NCBI GenBank assembly: GCA_903863375.1
Contig: CAIPBT010000157.1
Span: forward strand, 1 to 41,041
Direction: 5' to 3'
Source: an uncultured Ferrovum sp.
GTDB lineage: Bacteria > Pseudomonadota > Gammaproteobacteria > Burkholderiales > Ferrovaceae
Length of the DNA stretch: 41,041 nucleotides
Below, in pieces: positions 19,258-28,715 of the stretch. Position numbers and translations under genes: made by a program. Under the pieces are notes generated by a model. That model saw nothing but the letters and a program-made list of their open reading frames with translations. It had not been told where the DNA came from and searched no databases. How positions within the stretch are numbered: position 1 is the first letter of the stretch; each line of letters opens with the position of its first letter.

Positions 19258-19902
19258 TCAGCTCTTGCGGGGCGACTTGACGTCGCCCGGCTTGGCGGTT
19301 TCGGCAGCACGCGCCTTGTCCTGCAGGTCCTTGATCAGCCCGTCAATGCCACCGGCGACTATCCGGTCGTTGAAATCGGAACGATAGTTGGTGACCAGGC
19401 TGATGCCCTCTACCTTGATGTCGTAGACCTTCCAGGTGCCATCGGCCCGCGCCATCGCGTAATCCACCGGCGTGTTGTGCGAACCATCCGACACCACGCT
19501 CTGCACGGTGGTGGTCTGATCGGCAGCATTGCCAGTCCATGGCTTGTAAGTGAACTGCTGGTTGCGGAAACGCGTCAGCGCCGACGAATACGTATGCACG
19601 AGCAGGCTTCGGAACGCTTCGACCACCTGGGTCTGCTGTTCCGGGGTGGCCTTGGCCCAGTTTTTCCCCAGGGCCAGGCGAGTCATCCGCACAAAATCGA
19701 AATGGGGCGCAATCTTGCCATCCACCACCGCGAAGGCTTTCTGGCGGTCGCCCACCTGCAGGTCGTGGTCCGTCTTGATCAGCGTGACCACCTCATCGGT
19801 GACCTGCTTCAGCAGTTCATCCGGCGGGGTATCGGCGGCATGGGCACCAAGACCGACGCACAGCGTCAGGGCGAGGGCGGCTTTCTGGATCCAGTTGAAC
19901 AT
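19258..19902 (-). CDS. mlaC: Periplasmic phospholipid-binding protein MlaC
   Basis: A 214-residue periplasmic carrier that shuttles phospholipid between the outer-membrane MlaA complex and MlaFEDB. It has a Sec signal peptide (ALALTLCVGLGAHAADTPP). The Tol-Toluene/MlaC domain shows VVDGKIAPHFDFVRMTRLALG, EAFRSLLVHTYSSAL and DIKVEGISLVTNYRSDFN. The ATG at 19902 has AGGA upstream. The upstream 138-nt gap from mlaD holds two hairpins. No mlaA is present. Confidence 0.95.
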   Translation of the reverse strand: MFNWIQKAALALTLCVGLGAHAADTPPDELLKQVTDEVVTLIKTDHDLQVGDRQKAFAVVDGKIAPHFDFVRMTRLALGKNWAKATPEQQTQVVEAFRSLLVHTYSSALTRFRNQQFTYKPWTGNAADQTTTVQSVVSDGSHNTPVDYAMARADGTWKVYDIKVEGISLVTNYRSDFNDRIVAGGIDGLIKDLQDKARAAETAKPGDVKSPRKS

Positions 19903-19928
19903 GATGCGAAGTCCTGAGATGGGGAATG

Positions 19929-19952
19929 GCCGGGGGCTCACGCCGCCCCGGC
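19929..19952 (-). other. Stem-loop in the mlaD-mlaC spacer (proximal to mlaC)
   Basis: A 7-bp stem GCCGGGG/CCCCGGC with a 10-nt loop, just upstream of the mlaC ribosome-binding site. No T-run follows on the minus strand, so it is not a typical terminator. Confidence 0.5.
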
Positions 19953-19983
19953 AAGGCTGGAAGAGCAAACAGACAGGCAAACT

Positions 19984-20013
19984 CCCCTGGCGTTCCAACG
20001 ACTGCGCCAGGGG
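19984..20013 (-). other. Stem-loop in the mlaD-mlaC spacer (proximal to mlaD)
   Basis: A perfect 9-bp stem CCCCTGGCG/CGCCAGGGG with a 12-nt loop, 27 nt after the mlaD stop. On the minus strand only AGTTTG follows, so termination would be weak. Attenuation, RNA processing or mRNA protection are the alternatives. Confidence 0.55.
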
Positions 20014-20040
20014 TATGGTTGACCCGCCGCTGCCGTCGGC

Positions 20041-20517
20041 TTATTTGGCCGGTGGCGCACTTTCCTGCGACTTGCTCAGGAAAAACTGGCCGATCAACTT
20101 TTCCAGCACGAGCGCTCCCTGGGTATGGGTGATTTCCCCGCCTTCCTTCAGCACCTCGGGATCTCCCCCGGTCTCCACGCCAACGTATTGCTCTCCCAGG
20201 ATGCCGGAGGTGAGCACCGAAGCCGTGGTGTCACTGGAAAACGGAATCGCCTTCGCCAGCCGGAGGGTCACCACAGCATCGTATTTCTTGGTGTCGTACC
20301 GGATGGCAGACACCCGCCCGACCAGCACGCCGGCACTCTTCACCGGAGCGCTGGGCTTGAGGCCGCCGATATTGTCGAAGTGGGCCGTCACACTGTACGT
20401 ATCGCGCAGCGACGATTCGCCGGCGTTGCCAACCTTGAACGCCAGAAACAGCAGTGCGGCGAATCCGCCGATCACGAAAATGCCAACCCACAGGTTGAGC
20501 GCAGAGCGGTTCATCAT
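20041..20517 (-). CDS. mlaD: MCE-domain protein MlaD
   Basis: A 158-residue inner-membrane-anchored protein. It has an N-terminal helix (LNLWVGIFVIGGFAALLFLAF) and one MCE domain (YSVTAHFDNIGGLKPSAPVK, VGRVSAIRYD, SGILGEQYVGVETGG). MlaD forms the hexameric ring of the MlaFEDB complex. Two tandem ATGs stand at 20517 and 20514, the first overlapping the mlaE stop as TAATG. The C-terminus ends in a short polar tail after LEKLIGQFFL. Confidence 0.95.
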   Translation of the reverse strand: MMNRSALNLWVGIFVIGGFAALLFLAFKVGNAGESSLRDTYSVTAHFDNIGGLKPSAPVKSAGVLVGRVSAIRYDTKKYDAVVTLRLAKAIPFSSDTTASVLTSGILGEQYVGVETGGDPEVLKEGGEITHTQGALVLEKLIGQFFLSKSQESAPPAK

Positions 20518-21308
20518 TACCCCTTGAGCATGAATGCAGTCAGAATCAGATCGAGTGCCAGGATGGCGAGGGACGAACTCACCACCGTTCGCGTGGTGGC
20601 ACCAGACACGCCCTCCGCGGTCGGCGCAGCGGAGTAGCCCTGGTAGGTGGCGATGGCACAAATGGCGAAGCCGAACACCACACTTTTCACCATGCCATTG
20701 ATCACGTCATGGCCGACGTCCACCTTGCCCTGCATCTGCGACCAGAAGGCGCCGGAATCGACACCAATCACCGGCACCGCGATCACATAGCCGCCAAAGA
20801 TGCCCATGGCAATAAACAGGGCCGTCAGCAGCGGCATGGACAGCACGCCCCCCCAGAAGCGCGGACCAACCACGCGGGCCATGGGATTGATCGCCATCAT
20901 TTCCATGGCTGACAGCTGCTCGGTGGCTTTCATCAGCCCGATCTCGGCCGTGATCGCCGATCCCGCCCGGCTGGCGAACAGCAGCGCTGACACCACCGGC
21001 CCCAGTTCCCGGGTGAGCGACAGGGCAACCAGCACGCCAACGCTCTCGGCACTGCCATAGGTCTGCAGGGTTTCGTAGCCCTGCAGGCCAAGCACCATGC
21101 CAACAAACATGCCCGAAACCAGGATGATGACGAGCGACAGCACGCCTGAATAGAACACTTCGCGCAGGGTCAGGGAAAACCGCTGGAAGCTGGTGCCAGA
21201 ATGGCGCAGTGTGAGGCCGAGGAACACGGCAACCGCCCCGATGCCTTCGGCAATGTCGAGGGCGAACTGGCCGGTGCGGCGGATGCCATCGGCAGTGGTT
21301 TTAAGCAT
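20517..21308 (-). CDS. mlaE: Mla complex permease MlaE
   Basis: A 263-residue inner-membrane permease of phospholipid transport. It shows the family wording [74 protein letters not shown] and [13 protein letters not shown]. The ATG at 21308 overlaps the mlaF stop by 8 nt. Confidence 0.96.
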   Translation of the reverse strand: MLKTTADGIRRTGQFALDIAEGIGAVAVFLGLTLRHSGTSFQRFSLTLREVFYSGVLSLVIILVSGMFVGMVLGLQGYETLQTYGSAESVGVLVALSLTRELGPVVSALLFASRAGSAITAEIGLMKATEQLSAMEMMAINPMARVVGPRFWGGVLSMPLLTALFIAMGIFGGYVIAVPVIGVDSGAFWSQMQGKVDVGHDVINGMVKSVVFGFAICAIATYQGYSAAPTAEGVSGATTRTVVSSSLAILALDLILTAFMLKG

Positions 21309-22146
21309 GGAGGCTTCCTGCGGCGATTGAACCGCCCTGCGCCAAGGCAGGACCCCGGATCAGGGCACCGATTGGCTGGGCCGGATAATGAAAGGGAACC
21401 GGACCATCCATTTCCCCCCAGACGAACTGGTGTACGTAGGGCAGCGTGGAAGCGCGGATCTGCTCGGGTGTTCCTTCCGCAACGATCACCCCAGCCGCGA
21501 CAAAATACACGTAATCGACCAGCCGCAGCGACTCCTGCACATCGTGCGTGACAATGATCGAGGTGGTGCCGAGGGCCTGGTTCAGGTCGCGGATCAGCTT
21601 TGCGATCACGCCCATCGAGATTGGATCCAGACCAGTGAAGGGTTCGTCGTACATCATCAGGCTGGGATCGAGCGCGATTGCCCGCGCAAGGGCGGCCCGT
21701 CGTGCCATGCCGCCGGACAACTCGGCTGGCATGCGGTCACGCACGCCCCGCAAACCGACCGCCTGCAGCTTGAGCAGGGCCAGGTCGCGGATCATGTCAG
21801 CAGGCAGGTCGGTGTGCTCGCGCATCTGGAACGCGACGTTGTCGAAGACCGAGAGGTCGGTGAACAGCGCCCCGAACTGGAACAGCATGCCCATGCGCCG
21901 ACGCAGGCGATACAGGTCCTCATCGTCAATGGTGTGCATGTTGGTGCCGTCCACGCGCAGGGTGCCCTCGCGCGCCCGCAGCTGTCCGCCGATCAGGCGC
22001 AGCAGCGTGGTCTTACCACAACCGCTCTGCCCCATGATGGCCACAATCGAGCCTTTCGGGATCGTCATATTGATCCCCTTCAGCACGTCGCGGTCGCCAT
22101 AACGGAAATTGAGGCCGGCGATTTCAACGGCGACGTCGGCTGGCAA
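21301..22146 (-). CDS. mlaF: Mla complex ATP-binding protein MlaF
   Basis: A 281-residue ATPase energising phospholipid transport through MlaE/MlaD. Walker A is GQSGCGKTT, the signature [16 protein letters not shown], Walker [14 protein letters not shown] and the H-loop IIVTHDV. The start is TTG at 22146, chosen because AGGAG lies 9 nt upstream and the next ATG is inside the domain. The C-terminal 45 residues (after [14 protein letters not shown]) extend past the usual fold. It is the first gene of the mla-mur-his-tat series; 59 nt separate it from the divergent locus at 22206, which contains the palindrome AGTTTAAACT (22177-22186). Confidence 0.95.
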   Translation of the reverse strand: MPADVAVEIAGLNFRYGDRDVLKGINMTIPKGSIVAIMGQSGCGKTTLLRLIGGQLRAREGTLRVDGTNMHTIDDEDLYRLRRRMGMLFQFGALFTDLSVFDNVAFQMREHTDLPADMIRDLALLKLQAVGLRGVRDRMPAELSGGMARRAALARAIALDPSLMMYDEPFTGLDPISMGVIAKLIRDLNQALGTTSIIVTHDVQESLRLVDYVYFVAAGVIVAEGTPEQIRASTLPYVHQFVWGEMDGPVPFHYPAQPIGALIRGPALAQGGSIAAGSLHA

Positions 22147-22205
22147 AGGCGGATACTCCTACAGGTTGAAGCCCGGAGTTTAAACTAGCCTTCTGCGAAT
22201 CCAAA

Positions 22206-22976
22206 ATGCGAACTGTGACCGAACCTGTCGTCGTCTGCACTGCCGTGCACAAGGCCTACGGCAGCCGCACCGTGCTGCGCGGACTGTCGCTGTCGGTCCA
22301 GGCGGGCGAGAGCGTCGCCCTGGTCGGGCTGAATGGGGCCGGCAAGACCACCCTGCTGCGCTGCCTGCTCGACTTTCAGCGCGCCGACCAGGGCACCCTC
22401 ACGCTGCATGGTCACCGCTCGCGCGATGCGGCAGCGCGTGCCGGGCTGGCCTTCCTGCCGGAGCGCTTCCAGGCCCCGGCCTTTCTGACCGGCCTCGAAT
22501 TTCTGCAGCTGTCCGCGCGACTGCATGGCCAGCCGTGGCAGGCAGATCGCGCAGCAGCCCAATGCGCCGATCTCGCCCTCGCCTGGACGGATCTGGCGGC
22601 CCCAGTGAGCCGACTGTCGAAAGGCAGCGGCCAGAAACTGGGGCTGGCTGCGTGCTTGTTGAGCCAGAAAGCGCTCTATATACTCGATGAACCCCTGTCG
22701 GGCCTGGACGTGCAGGCCCGCGCACTGGCCATCCGGGCCCTGCTGCAACTCCGCAAGGAAGGCCGCACCCTGTTGTTCACCTGCCACGAACCCGCCGACA
22801 TTGATGTCCTGTGCAACCGCATGGCCCTGCTTCATGGCGGCATGCTGCGGTTCGAGGGCACCCCGGACCAGCTGCGCCGGCATCAGGCCTGTCAGAGCCT
22901 GGAACAGGCAGTGCTTGACTGCCTCGCGTCAACCGCAGGCTCGGCCCAGCCCGCTGTGCCTCTGGCACCGGCGTGA
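22206..22976 (+). CDS. ABC transporter ATP-binding protein at the head of the pilus locus
   Basis: A 256-residue ABC ATPase with Walker A LNGAGKTT, a divergent signature RLSKGSGQKLGLAACLL, Walker B LYILDEPLSGLD and the H-loop LLFTCHEP. The LSKG form of the signature is seen in ATPases of ABC-2 exporters such as NosF and CcmA. No permease is adjacent. The only unpaired ABC-2 permease in the window is at 35941, at the far end of the same locus, and I infer that they work together. The ATPase gene is 9 nt from the response-regulator gene and probably heads the operon. No clear promoter was found in the 59-nt gap before it. Confidence 0.88.
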   Translation: MRTVTEPVVVCTAVHKAYGSRTVLRGLSLSVQAGESVALVGLNGAGKTTLLRCLLDFQRADQGTLTLHGHRSRDAAARAGLAFLPERFQAPAFLTGLEFLQLSARLHGQPWQADRAAAQCADLALAWTDLAAPVSRLSKGSGQKLGLAACLLSQKALYILDEPLSGLDVQARALAIRALLQLRKEGRTLLFTCHEPADIDVLCNRMALLHGGMLRFEGTPDQLRRHQACQSLEQAVLDCLASTAGSAQPAVPLAPA

Positions 22977-22985
22977 GTCGCACGT

Positions 22986-24479
22986 ATGAGTATTAGCGCG
23001 CCCAACGTCAAACCCGGTTTGCTGATCGTCGACGACGATCCGCTGATCAGCGACACCCTGCAGTTCGTGCTGTCCCGCGATTTCGAGGTCACCTGCTGTG
23101 CCAACCGGCCGGACGCCGTGGCTTACGTGCGCAACACCCAGCGCCCGCCACTGCTCGCGCTGGTGGATCTTGGCCTGCCACCGGTACCCCACCTGCCGAC
23201 CGAGGGATTCGCCCTGATCGGCGAACTGCTCGCCCACCTGCCCGGCCTGCGCATCCTGGTGCTGTCGGGCCAGAGCGAAGACGCCAATGCGCGCCGGGCG
23301 CGATCCCTGGGTGCCATCGACCTCGTGGCAAAGCCGTGTGAACCGACCCACCTGAAAGTCATGCTGCACGAGGCCCTGCGCATCGGACAACCGGACCCGC
23401 GCAGCCCCGGCAGCGCCGAGCGCGTCGCGGACGGCGAGGACAATCCCGGCGGCCTGGTGGGCCAGAGTCCTGCCATGGCGCGATTGCGCAGCCAGATCGC
23501 CATGTATGCAACATCCCACCATCCGGCCCTGATCGAAGGGGAATCCGGCAGCGGCAAGGAACGCGTGGCGGCCTGCCTGCATCTGCTCAGCCCGCGCAAT
23601 GATCAGCCCTATCTGGCCCTGAACTGCGCCGCGATCTCGCCATCCCTGGTTGAACCCACACTGTTCGGTTACGCCAAAGGCGCGTTTACGGGTGCCACCA
23701 CCCATAAATCGGGTTATTTCGAAGATGCCGGCGAAGGCACCCTGTTTCTCGACGAGATTGGCGAACTGCCGGTCGACCTGCAAGCCAAGCTGCTGCGGGT
23801 GCTCGAGAACGGTGAATTCCAGCGGGTTGGGGAAACCCAGACGCGCATCAGTCGGGCACGCATTGTGGCCGCAACCAACCGCGACCTGCGTCGGGAAACC
23901 CGCACCGGTGGTTTCCGCAACGACCTCTACCACCGGCTCAGCGTGTTCTCGATCAGCGTGCCGCCCCTGCGCGACATGGGAGAGGACCGCATGGTGTTGT
24001 TGCACCATTTTGCCGACATCTTCTGCCGCCAGAGCGGCGCCTCCCCCTTCCGGCTGTCGCCGGCAGCCGAGCAGGGGTGGCGGCGGTATCACTTTCCCGG
24101 CAACGTGCGTGAACTGCGCAATATCGTGATCCGCCTGGTGACCAAGCATGCCGGTGCGGTGGTGGGCGCGTCGGAGCTGGAAGCGGAATTCGATCTCGAC
24201 CCCGGCAACCCGCTCGACTCCGGCAACCCGCCGGGCGGCGGCAGCCGCCTGCAGGCGATGGAAGAGGCACGCGCCGAGCTGTCACGGGCCAGCCAGTTCA
24301 ACCTGGAGGAAGTGCTGCGCGAGCGCGAGCGCCTGTACGTCGAGGCGGCCCTATCCTTGTGCCAGGGCAATGTCACCCAGGCCGCACGCATACTCGGCGT
24401 CAACCGCACCACCCTGTATGGCCGACTGGAGCTGCTCGCCCGGGCCGAACCCACCCTGCGCGGCGGAGGCGACGCATGA
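22986..24479 (+). CDS. Sigma-54-dependent response regulator, PrsR-like
   Basis: A 497-residue NtrC-type activator. The receiver (1-130) has the acidic pocket DDD at 16-18, phospho-acceptor D61 in LVDLGLPP and K116. The AAA+ domain has Walker A GESGSGKE (185-192), the sigma-54 contact loop GAFTGA (232-237), Walker [10 protein letters not shown] and [11 protein letters not shown] Fis-type helix-turn-helix ends the protein ([21 protein letters not shown]). The receiver wording LGLPP.P...EG with a short conserved spacing resembles PrsR of PEP-CTERM systems. It probably acts with the kinase at 34126 on the sigma-54 promoter before the pilin gene. Its stop overlaps the next start (ATGA). Confidence 0.92.
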   Translation: MSISAPNVKPGLLIVDDDPLISDTLQFVLSRDFEVTCCANRPDAVAYVRNTQRPPLLALVDLGLPPVPHLPTEGFALIGELLAHLPGLRILVLSGQSEDANARRARSLGAIDLVAKPCEPTHLKVMLHEALRIGQPDPRSPGSAERVADGEDNPGGLVGQSPAMARLRSQIAMYATSHHPALIEGESGSGKERVAACLHLLSPRNDQPYLALNCAAISPSLVEPTLFGYAKGAFTGATTHKSGYFEDAGEGTLFLDEIGELPVDLQAKLLRVLENGEFQRVGETQTRISRARIVAATNRDLRRETRTGGFRNDLYHRLSVFSISVPPLRDMGEDRMVLLHHFADIFCRQSGASPFRLSPAAEQGWRRYHFPGNVRELRNIVIRLVTKHAGAVVGASELEAEFDLDPGNPLDSGNPPGGGSRLQAMEEARAELSRASQFNLEEVLRERERLYVEAALSLCQGNVTQAARILGVNRTTLYGRLELLARAEPTLRGGGDA

Positions 24480-25405
24480 GCGGAACCCTCTATCTGCAGC
24501 ATTTCGGCCTGACCGAGCCGCCGTTCCGCCTGACCCCGGATATCGCCTGCTTCTTCACCGGCGCGGAGCGTGGGCGCACCCTGCAGGCCCTGCTCTATGC
24601 GGTCAGCGAAGGGGACGGCATCATCCGCATCACTGGCGAGGTTGGGGCCGGCAAGACCATGCTGTGCCGCATGCTGTTGGACCAGCTGCCCGACTCCGTC
24701 GACATTCTCTACCTGGCGGTGCCCAATCTGAGTCGCCGCGAGGTGCTGCATGCCCTGTCGCGCGAACTGGGGCTGCCAGCCGACACCCCGGACGATGCCG
24801 TCGACCTGCTGGCGCGTCTGCAGGACGAGCTGATCGAGCGCCATGCCGAAGGCTTCCGGGTGGCGGTCCTGATTGATGAAGCGCACACGATGCCGGTCGA
24901 GGCGTTGGAACAGATCCGCCTGTTGTCCAATCTGGAGAGCCGCAATGCCCCCCTGCTGCAGATCGTGCTGTTTGGCCAACCGGAACTGGACCGCCTGCTC
25001 GACCAACCGGCCATGCGGGCGCTACGCGACCGGATCAAGTACAGCTTCACCCTCGGTCCGATGAAACTGGACGAGGTTGCCGCCTACATCGATGTCCGGC
25101 TGCGCGCGGCGGGATACGCCGGAGGACCGCTGTTCCGGCCATCCAGCCTGCGCACCCTGGCCCGGGCCGCCGGCGGCATGGCACGGCGCGTCAACATCCT
25201 GGCCGACCGCAGCCTGCTGGCTGCCTTCGCCGAAGGCAGTCGCACGGTAGATCCCCGACACGTCATGCTGGCGGTACGGGATGGCCGTTACCTGCCCTGG
25301 TATCGGACCGCTTTCGCCTGGCAGGTGCTGTTTGGCGGCCTGGCAGCGGGTGTGCTGGTCGGCCTCGTGCTTGCCTGGATCCTGATCAAGGTTCGTTCGC
25401 CATGA
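24476..25405 (+). CDS. MshM/ExeA-like AAA ATPase with C-terminal membrane helix
   Basis: A 309-residue protein. It begins LQHFGLTEPPFRLTPD, the typical ExeA/MshM opening. Walker A is GEVGAGKT (54-61) and Walker B VAVLIDEAHTM; IRLLSNLES, IVLFGQPELDRLL and MARRVNILADRSLLAAF follow. Residues about 280-305 form a membrane helix. ExeA-type proteins help to place secretins in the cell wall. The periplasmic peptidoglycan-binding domain of ExeA is missing here; the protein ends directly after the helix, as in MshM. The ATG at 24476 overlaps the upstream stop; a longer frame shadows the regulator gene. Confidence 0.92.
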   Translation: MSGTLYLQHFGLTEPPFRLTPDIACFFTGAERGRTLQALLYAVSEGDGIIRITGEVGAGKTMLCRMLLDQLPDSVDILYLAVPNLSRREVLHALSRELGLPADTPDDAVDLLARLQDELIERHAEGFRVAVLIDEAHTMPVEALEQIRLLSNLESRNAPLLQIVLFGQPELDRLLDQPAMRALRDRIKYSFTLGPMKLDEVAAYIDVRLRAAGYAGGPLFRPSSLRTLARAAGGMARRVNILADRSLLAAFAEGSRTVDPRHVMLAVRDGRYLPWYRTAFAWQVLFGGLAAGVLVGLVLAWILIKVRSP

Positions 25406-27378
25406 CGCCTGCGTTTTACCTCCTGCCCCCGCGACCCTGTGCCCGGTCGGTTCCCGGGGCGACAGCCGCAGTCCTGGTGGCCAGCCTGGCGCTCGCCGGC
25501 TGCCAAAGTGTGTCTATGGTGCCGGACGCCGGCCACCTTCATCTAGCTGGCGATACCCCGGCCACGGCCGGGGCGTCGTCTGCCGGTACCGGGGCAATTC
25601 CACCTGCTGTCGTGACGCCGCCGCTGCCGCCCGCACCGCAGGCCAGTGCACCGGAGGAACGCTATACCGTGGTGGTTCGCCAGGTTCCGGTTCAGGAACT
25701 GCTGCAAGCAGTGGCGCGCGATGCCCGCGTCAACATCGACATCCATCCGGCCGTGCGCGGCGTGGTGTCGCTCAACGCCGTGGACCAAACCCTGCGCCAG
25801 ATCCTGCAGCGCATCAGCCGGCTCACCAACGCCCGGTTTCGCATGGATGGCCCCAATCTGGTGGTCGAACCAGACACGCCCTTCCTGCGCACCTACGCAA
25901 TCGACTACCTGAACGCCAACCGGCTGACCGACGCAGATATCGGCGCATCCAGCCAGGTCTCCGCGCTCTCCGCATCGAGTGCTGGCGCCGACAGTGGTGC
26001 CGGGGCCGGTGGCTCGAACGAAAAGGTGGCCACCTCGATGAAACACCGCTTCTGGGAAACGCTGACGCAGAACCTGAAGGATCTGCTGCGCGAGCCGGCC
26101 GAACCCGTCGTCACCACGACTGGCAACAGCCTTCAGCGCATGGTGGAACAGCCCTCCCCCAACGCGGCGGGCGGCAGTGACACCACCACCGCAGCCGGTT
26201 CCGCTGCCGGCCCGGGCACGGCAGGCCCTGCCACCAGTGCCACCAGTGCCAACGGAAATACCGGCAGCGGCAACACGACTGCCGCCAGCGCAGGCGGCGG
26301 GACCAGCAGCAATCTTTCTCCGGCCGGCACCGGAAGCTCCGGGAATGCCGCCGGCAATCTGGTTGCAGCCGCCACCAGCAGCGGCCGCGAACCGGTGCTG
26401 GTGATCGCCAATCCGGAGGCCGGCGTGATCAGTGTGCGTGCCACCAGCCGGCAGCATGAGCATGTGCAGGAATTTCTCGACAAGGTCCTCGGAGCTGCCC
26501 ACCGGCAGGTATTGATCGAGGCGACCGTGGTCGAAGTTCAGCTCAACGATGCCTACGCCGCCGGCATCGACTGGTCACGACTGCCCACGGCCGGCGGACT
26601 TGCCTTCAACATCGGCAATGCGGCGCAGGCCGGCACGCTTGGCACCCAGGCCGCCGCCGGCAACGGCGGCCTGGCGGTGCGCTACACGAACGGCAGCGTC
26701 GGCTCGGCCATCAACCTGCTCGACACGTTTGGCAGCACCCGCGTCTTGTCCAGCCCGAAGCTGATGGCCCTGAACAACCAGACTGCGCTGCTGAAAGTGG
26801 TCGACAATCTGGTCTACTTCAATGTGACATCTTCCGTGGTGCCAGGCAGCAACACGTCCACCGCCTTTGCCGTCACCACCGCCACACCGCGCAGCGTATC
26901 GGTAGGTCTGGTGATGGCCGTCACCCCACAGATCAGCGCCGCCGGGGCCGTTTCCCTGATCGTTCGTCCGACTATTTCACGGGTGTTGAGTTATGTCACC
27001 GATCCGAGCACGTCGCAGTCCGTGAATGCCGTGCCCAATCTGGTGCCGCAGATCCAGGTCCGCGAAATGGAGTCGATCCTGAGTGTGCAAAGCGGCCAGA
27101 TTGCCGTGCTGGGCGGCCTGATGCAGCAGACGGTAACCCGCAACACCACCACCGTGCCGGGCCTGGGCCAGGTTCAGGGCCTGGGGCAGCTTTTCAGCAA
27201 CCGCAACGATTCTGCTGGCAAGACCGAACTGGTGATCTTCCTGCGTCCGGTGGTGGTGGATCGTCAGACCGCCCTGCCGATCGAACAGCCGCCGATCGAC
27301 AGCGACTTCTTCCGCGACCGTCCTGCGCAGCCGGCCACGGTGGTCCCCATTTTGCCTGCGCCGGAGCGCCGCTCATGA
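25402..27378 (+). CDS. Secretin of MshL type, lipoprotein
   Basis: A 658-residue outer-membrane secretin. The signal peptide ends in lipobox LAGC (Cys34). Residues about 88-165 are an STN/secretin N-domain (VVVRQVPVQELLQAVARDARVN, VSLNAVDQTLRQILQRI). Residues about 253-330 are a Ser/Gly/Thr/Ala-rich low-complexity linker. The N1-like and beta-barrel domains follow (VISVRATSRQHEHVQEFLDKV, RVLSSPKLMALNNQTALLKV, GQIAVLGGLMQQ, KTELVIFLRPVVV). It should form the outer-membrane gate for the pilus or secreted substrate. It overlaps its neighbours by 4 nt on both sides. Confidence 0.95.
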   Translation: MTPAFYLLPPRPCARSVPGATAAVLVASLALAGCQSVSMVPDAGHLHLAGDTPATAGASSAGTGAIPPAVVTPPLPPAPQASAPEERYTVVVRQVPVQELLQAVARDARVNIDIHPAVRGVVSLNAVDQTLRQILQRISRLTNARFRMDGPNLVVEPDTPFLRTYAIDYLNANRLTDADIGASSQVSALSASSAGADSGAGAGGSNEKVATSMKHRFWETLTQNLKDLLREPAEPVVTTTGNSLQRMVEQPSPNAAGGSDTTTAAGSAAGPGTAGPATSATSANGNTGSGNTTAASAGGGTSSNLSPAGTGSSGNAAGNLVAAATSSGREPVLVIANPEAGVISVRATSRQHEHVQEFLDKVLGAAHRQVLIEATVVEVQLNDAYAAGIDWSRLPTAGGLAFNIGNAAQAGTLGTQAAAGNGGLAVRYTNGSVGSAINLLDTFGSTRVLSSPKLMALNNQTALLKVVDNLVYFNVTSSVVPGSNTSTAFAVTTATPRSVSVGLVMAVTPQISAAGAVSLIVRPTISRVLSYVTDPSTSQSVNAVPNLVPQIQVREMESILSVQSGQIAVLGGLMQQTVTRNTTTVPGLGQVQGLGQLFSNRNDSAGKTELVIFLRPVVVDRQTALPIEQPPIDSDFFRDRPAQPATVVPILPAPERRS

Positions 27379-28715
27379 GCCTGTTGCTGGATGCCCTCGA
27401 CCGCGCCGACAAAGGCCGTCGGGACGGTCGTCCGATCGGCACCGCCCCCGGGGAGGCCTCCGGCGACAGTGCGCCACCGGCGACGGGCCAGGGGGGCGAA
27501 GGACTCACGCTGCAGGAGCCTGAACCCGGCATCCCTGCGTCTGCCGGCCTGCGCCGGCCGGGCAGCAGTCATCTGCCGCCGGATGCCCGGGCGCTCTTTG
27601 AACTGCCGGCTGGCCCGAAACGCAGCCGCAGCTGGCTGCCTTGGGCGACGCTTGCCCTGGCGGTGTGCGGTGCCGGCGGCATCAGTGTGTGGCTGCTCAA
27701 CGCGCTGCAACCCGCCAATGACGGGTTTCCGCCGACGCCGCTGGCGTCGGCGACCGGGCGCGTCCCTGGCGCTGGCGCTGTCCCTGGCACTGGCGCCACC
27801 GCCGTCCCGGCACTCATGGCGACCAAGGCGACCAAAGCGACACTGTTGCCAGGAATGGCTGCGACAGGACCAACGATTCCCTTGTCTGGCACTGCCTCGA
27901 CCGCTGACCCGCGCGGTGCGCTGGCATCTGCCCGGCGCCCGGCAGCCAGCCGCCCGGGCCGAACGGCCCTGGCCACCATCGGTCCGGGGCTGACGACAAC
28001 AACGCCCACCCGGCAGGAAACGGCGGCACGGCTGGCGCTGACCGAGCCGCGGCCGGACCGCCCCTTCCCGCCATTGTCGGGCGCATCCAGCACTGCCCCA
28101 AAAACTGTGGCCCCGGCCGATGTGCAGCTGTTCCGGCGGGCCACCCCGGTGCAACCGGATCCCGAGCTGGCTGCCGCCTGGACCGCCCTGCGCGACGGCC
28201 ACCTTGACGAGGCGCGCGAACGCTATCTGCACCTGGAACAGCGCCAGCCGGACAATGTCGATGTGCAGCTCGGGCTGGCCACGATTGCGGCCGAACGCAA
28301 CCAGCCAGACCAGGCACGCACGCGCTACCAGCGAGTGCTGGTGCAGGATCCACTCAACCGCACGGCGCAGGCCGGGCTGGCGGTACTGATGCCGGCGGCC
28401 CCCGGGGGCGAGATCGACAGTGCGCTTAACCATGCCGCGGCGGGCCAGGATCCGGGGGCACAATATGCGCTGGCGGCACGGCTCAGCGCGGCCGGTCGCT
28501 GGGCCGAGGCCGAACAGGCCTGGTTTGATGCCTTGCAGGCCGATCCCGACCAGCCAGACATGCTGTACAACCTGGCCGTGGCGCTCGACCACCTGAATCA
28601 CGGTGCCGCAGCCGTCGCGCAGTACCGTGCCGCCCTGGCCGCCAGCCAGCAGCGACATGCACATTTTTCGCGTCAGGCGATCGAAACCCGGCTTCAGGCG
28701 CTGGCTGCGCCGTGA
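27375..28715 (+). CDS. MshN-like TPR protein with one membrane helix
   Basis: A 446-residue protein. It begins MSLLLDALDRADKGRR, the opening shared by MshN- and GspB-like partners of ExeA. A single helix lies at about 87-109 (PWATLALAVCGAGGISVWLL), followed by a Pro/Ala/Thr-rich periplasmic linker of about 130 residues. TPR repeats occupy about 255-440 (AAWTALRDGHLDEARERYLHL, NPxDP-like turns, GRWAEAEQAWFDALQADPDQ). It probably works with the upstream AAA protein in secretin assembly. Overlaps are ATGA upstream and GTGA downstream. Confidence 0.88.
   Translation: MSLLLDALDRADKGRRDGRPIGTAPGEASGDSAPPATGQGGEGLTLQEPEPGIPASAGLRRPGSSHLPPDARALFELPAGPKRSRSWLPWATLALAVCGAGGISVWLLNALQPANDGFPPTPLASATGRVPGAGAVPGTGATAVPALMATKATKATLLPGMAATGPTIPLSGTASTADPRGALASARRPAASRPGRTALATIGPGLTTTTPTRQETAARLALTEPRPDRPFPPLSGASSTAPKTVAPADVQLFRRATPVQPDPELAAAWTALRDGHLDEARERYLHLEQRQPDNVDVQLGLATIAAERNQPDQARTRYQRVLVQDPLNRTAQAGLAVLMPAAPGGEIDSALNHAAAGQDPGAQYALAARLSAAGRWAEAEQAWFDALQADPDQPDMLYNLAVALDHLNHGAAAVAQYRAALAASQQRHAHFSRQAIETRLQALAAP

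Noticed and set aside
17956-19917. Long plus-strand frame opposite the yadG-like, mlaB and mlaC genes
   Set aside because: Antisense shadow with no recognisable motif.
22147-22205. Sigma-54 promoter for the main pilus operon
   Set aside because: TGGCAA at 22141 lacks a correctly spaced TTGC, and no other -24/-12 pair is present in the gap.
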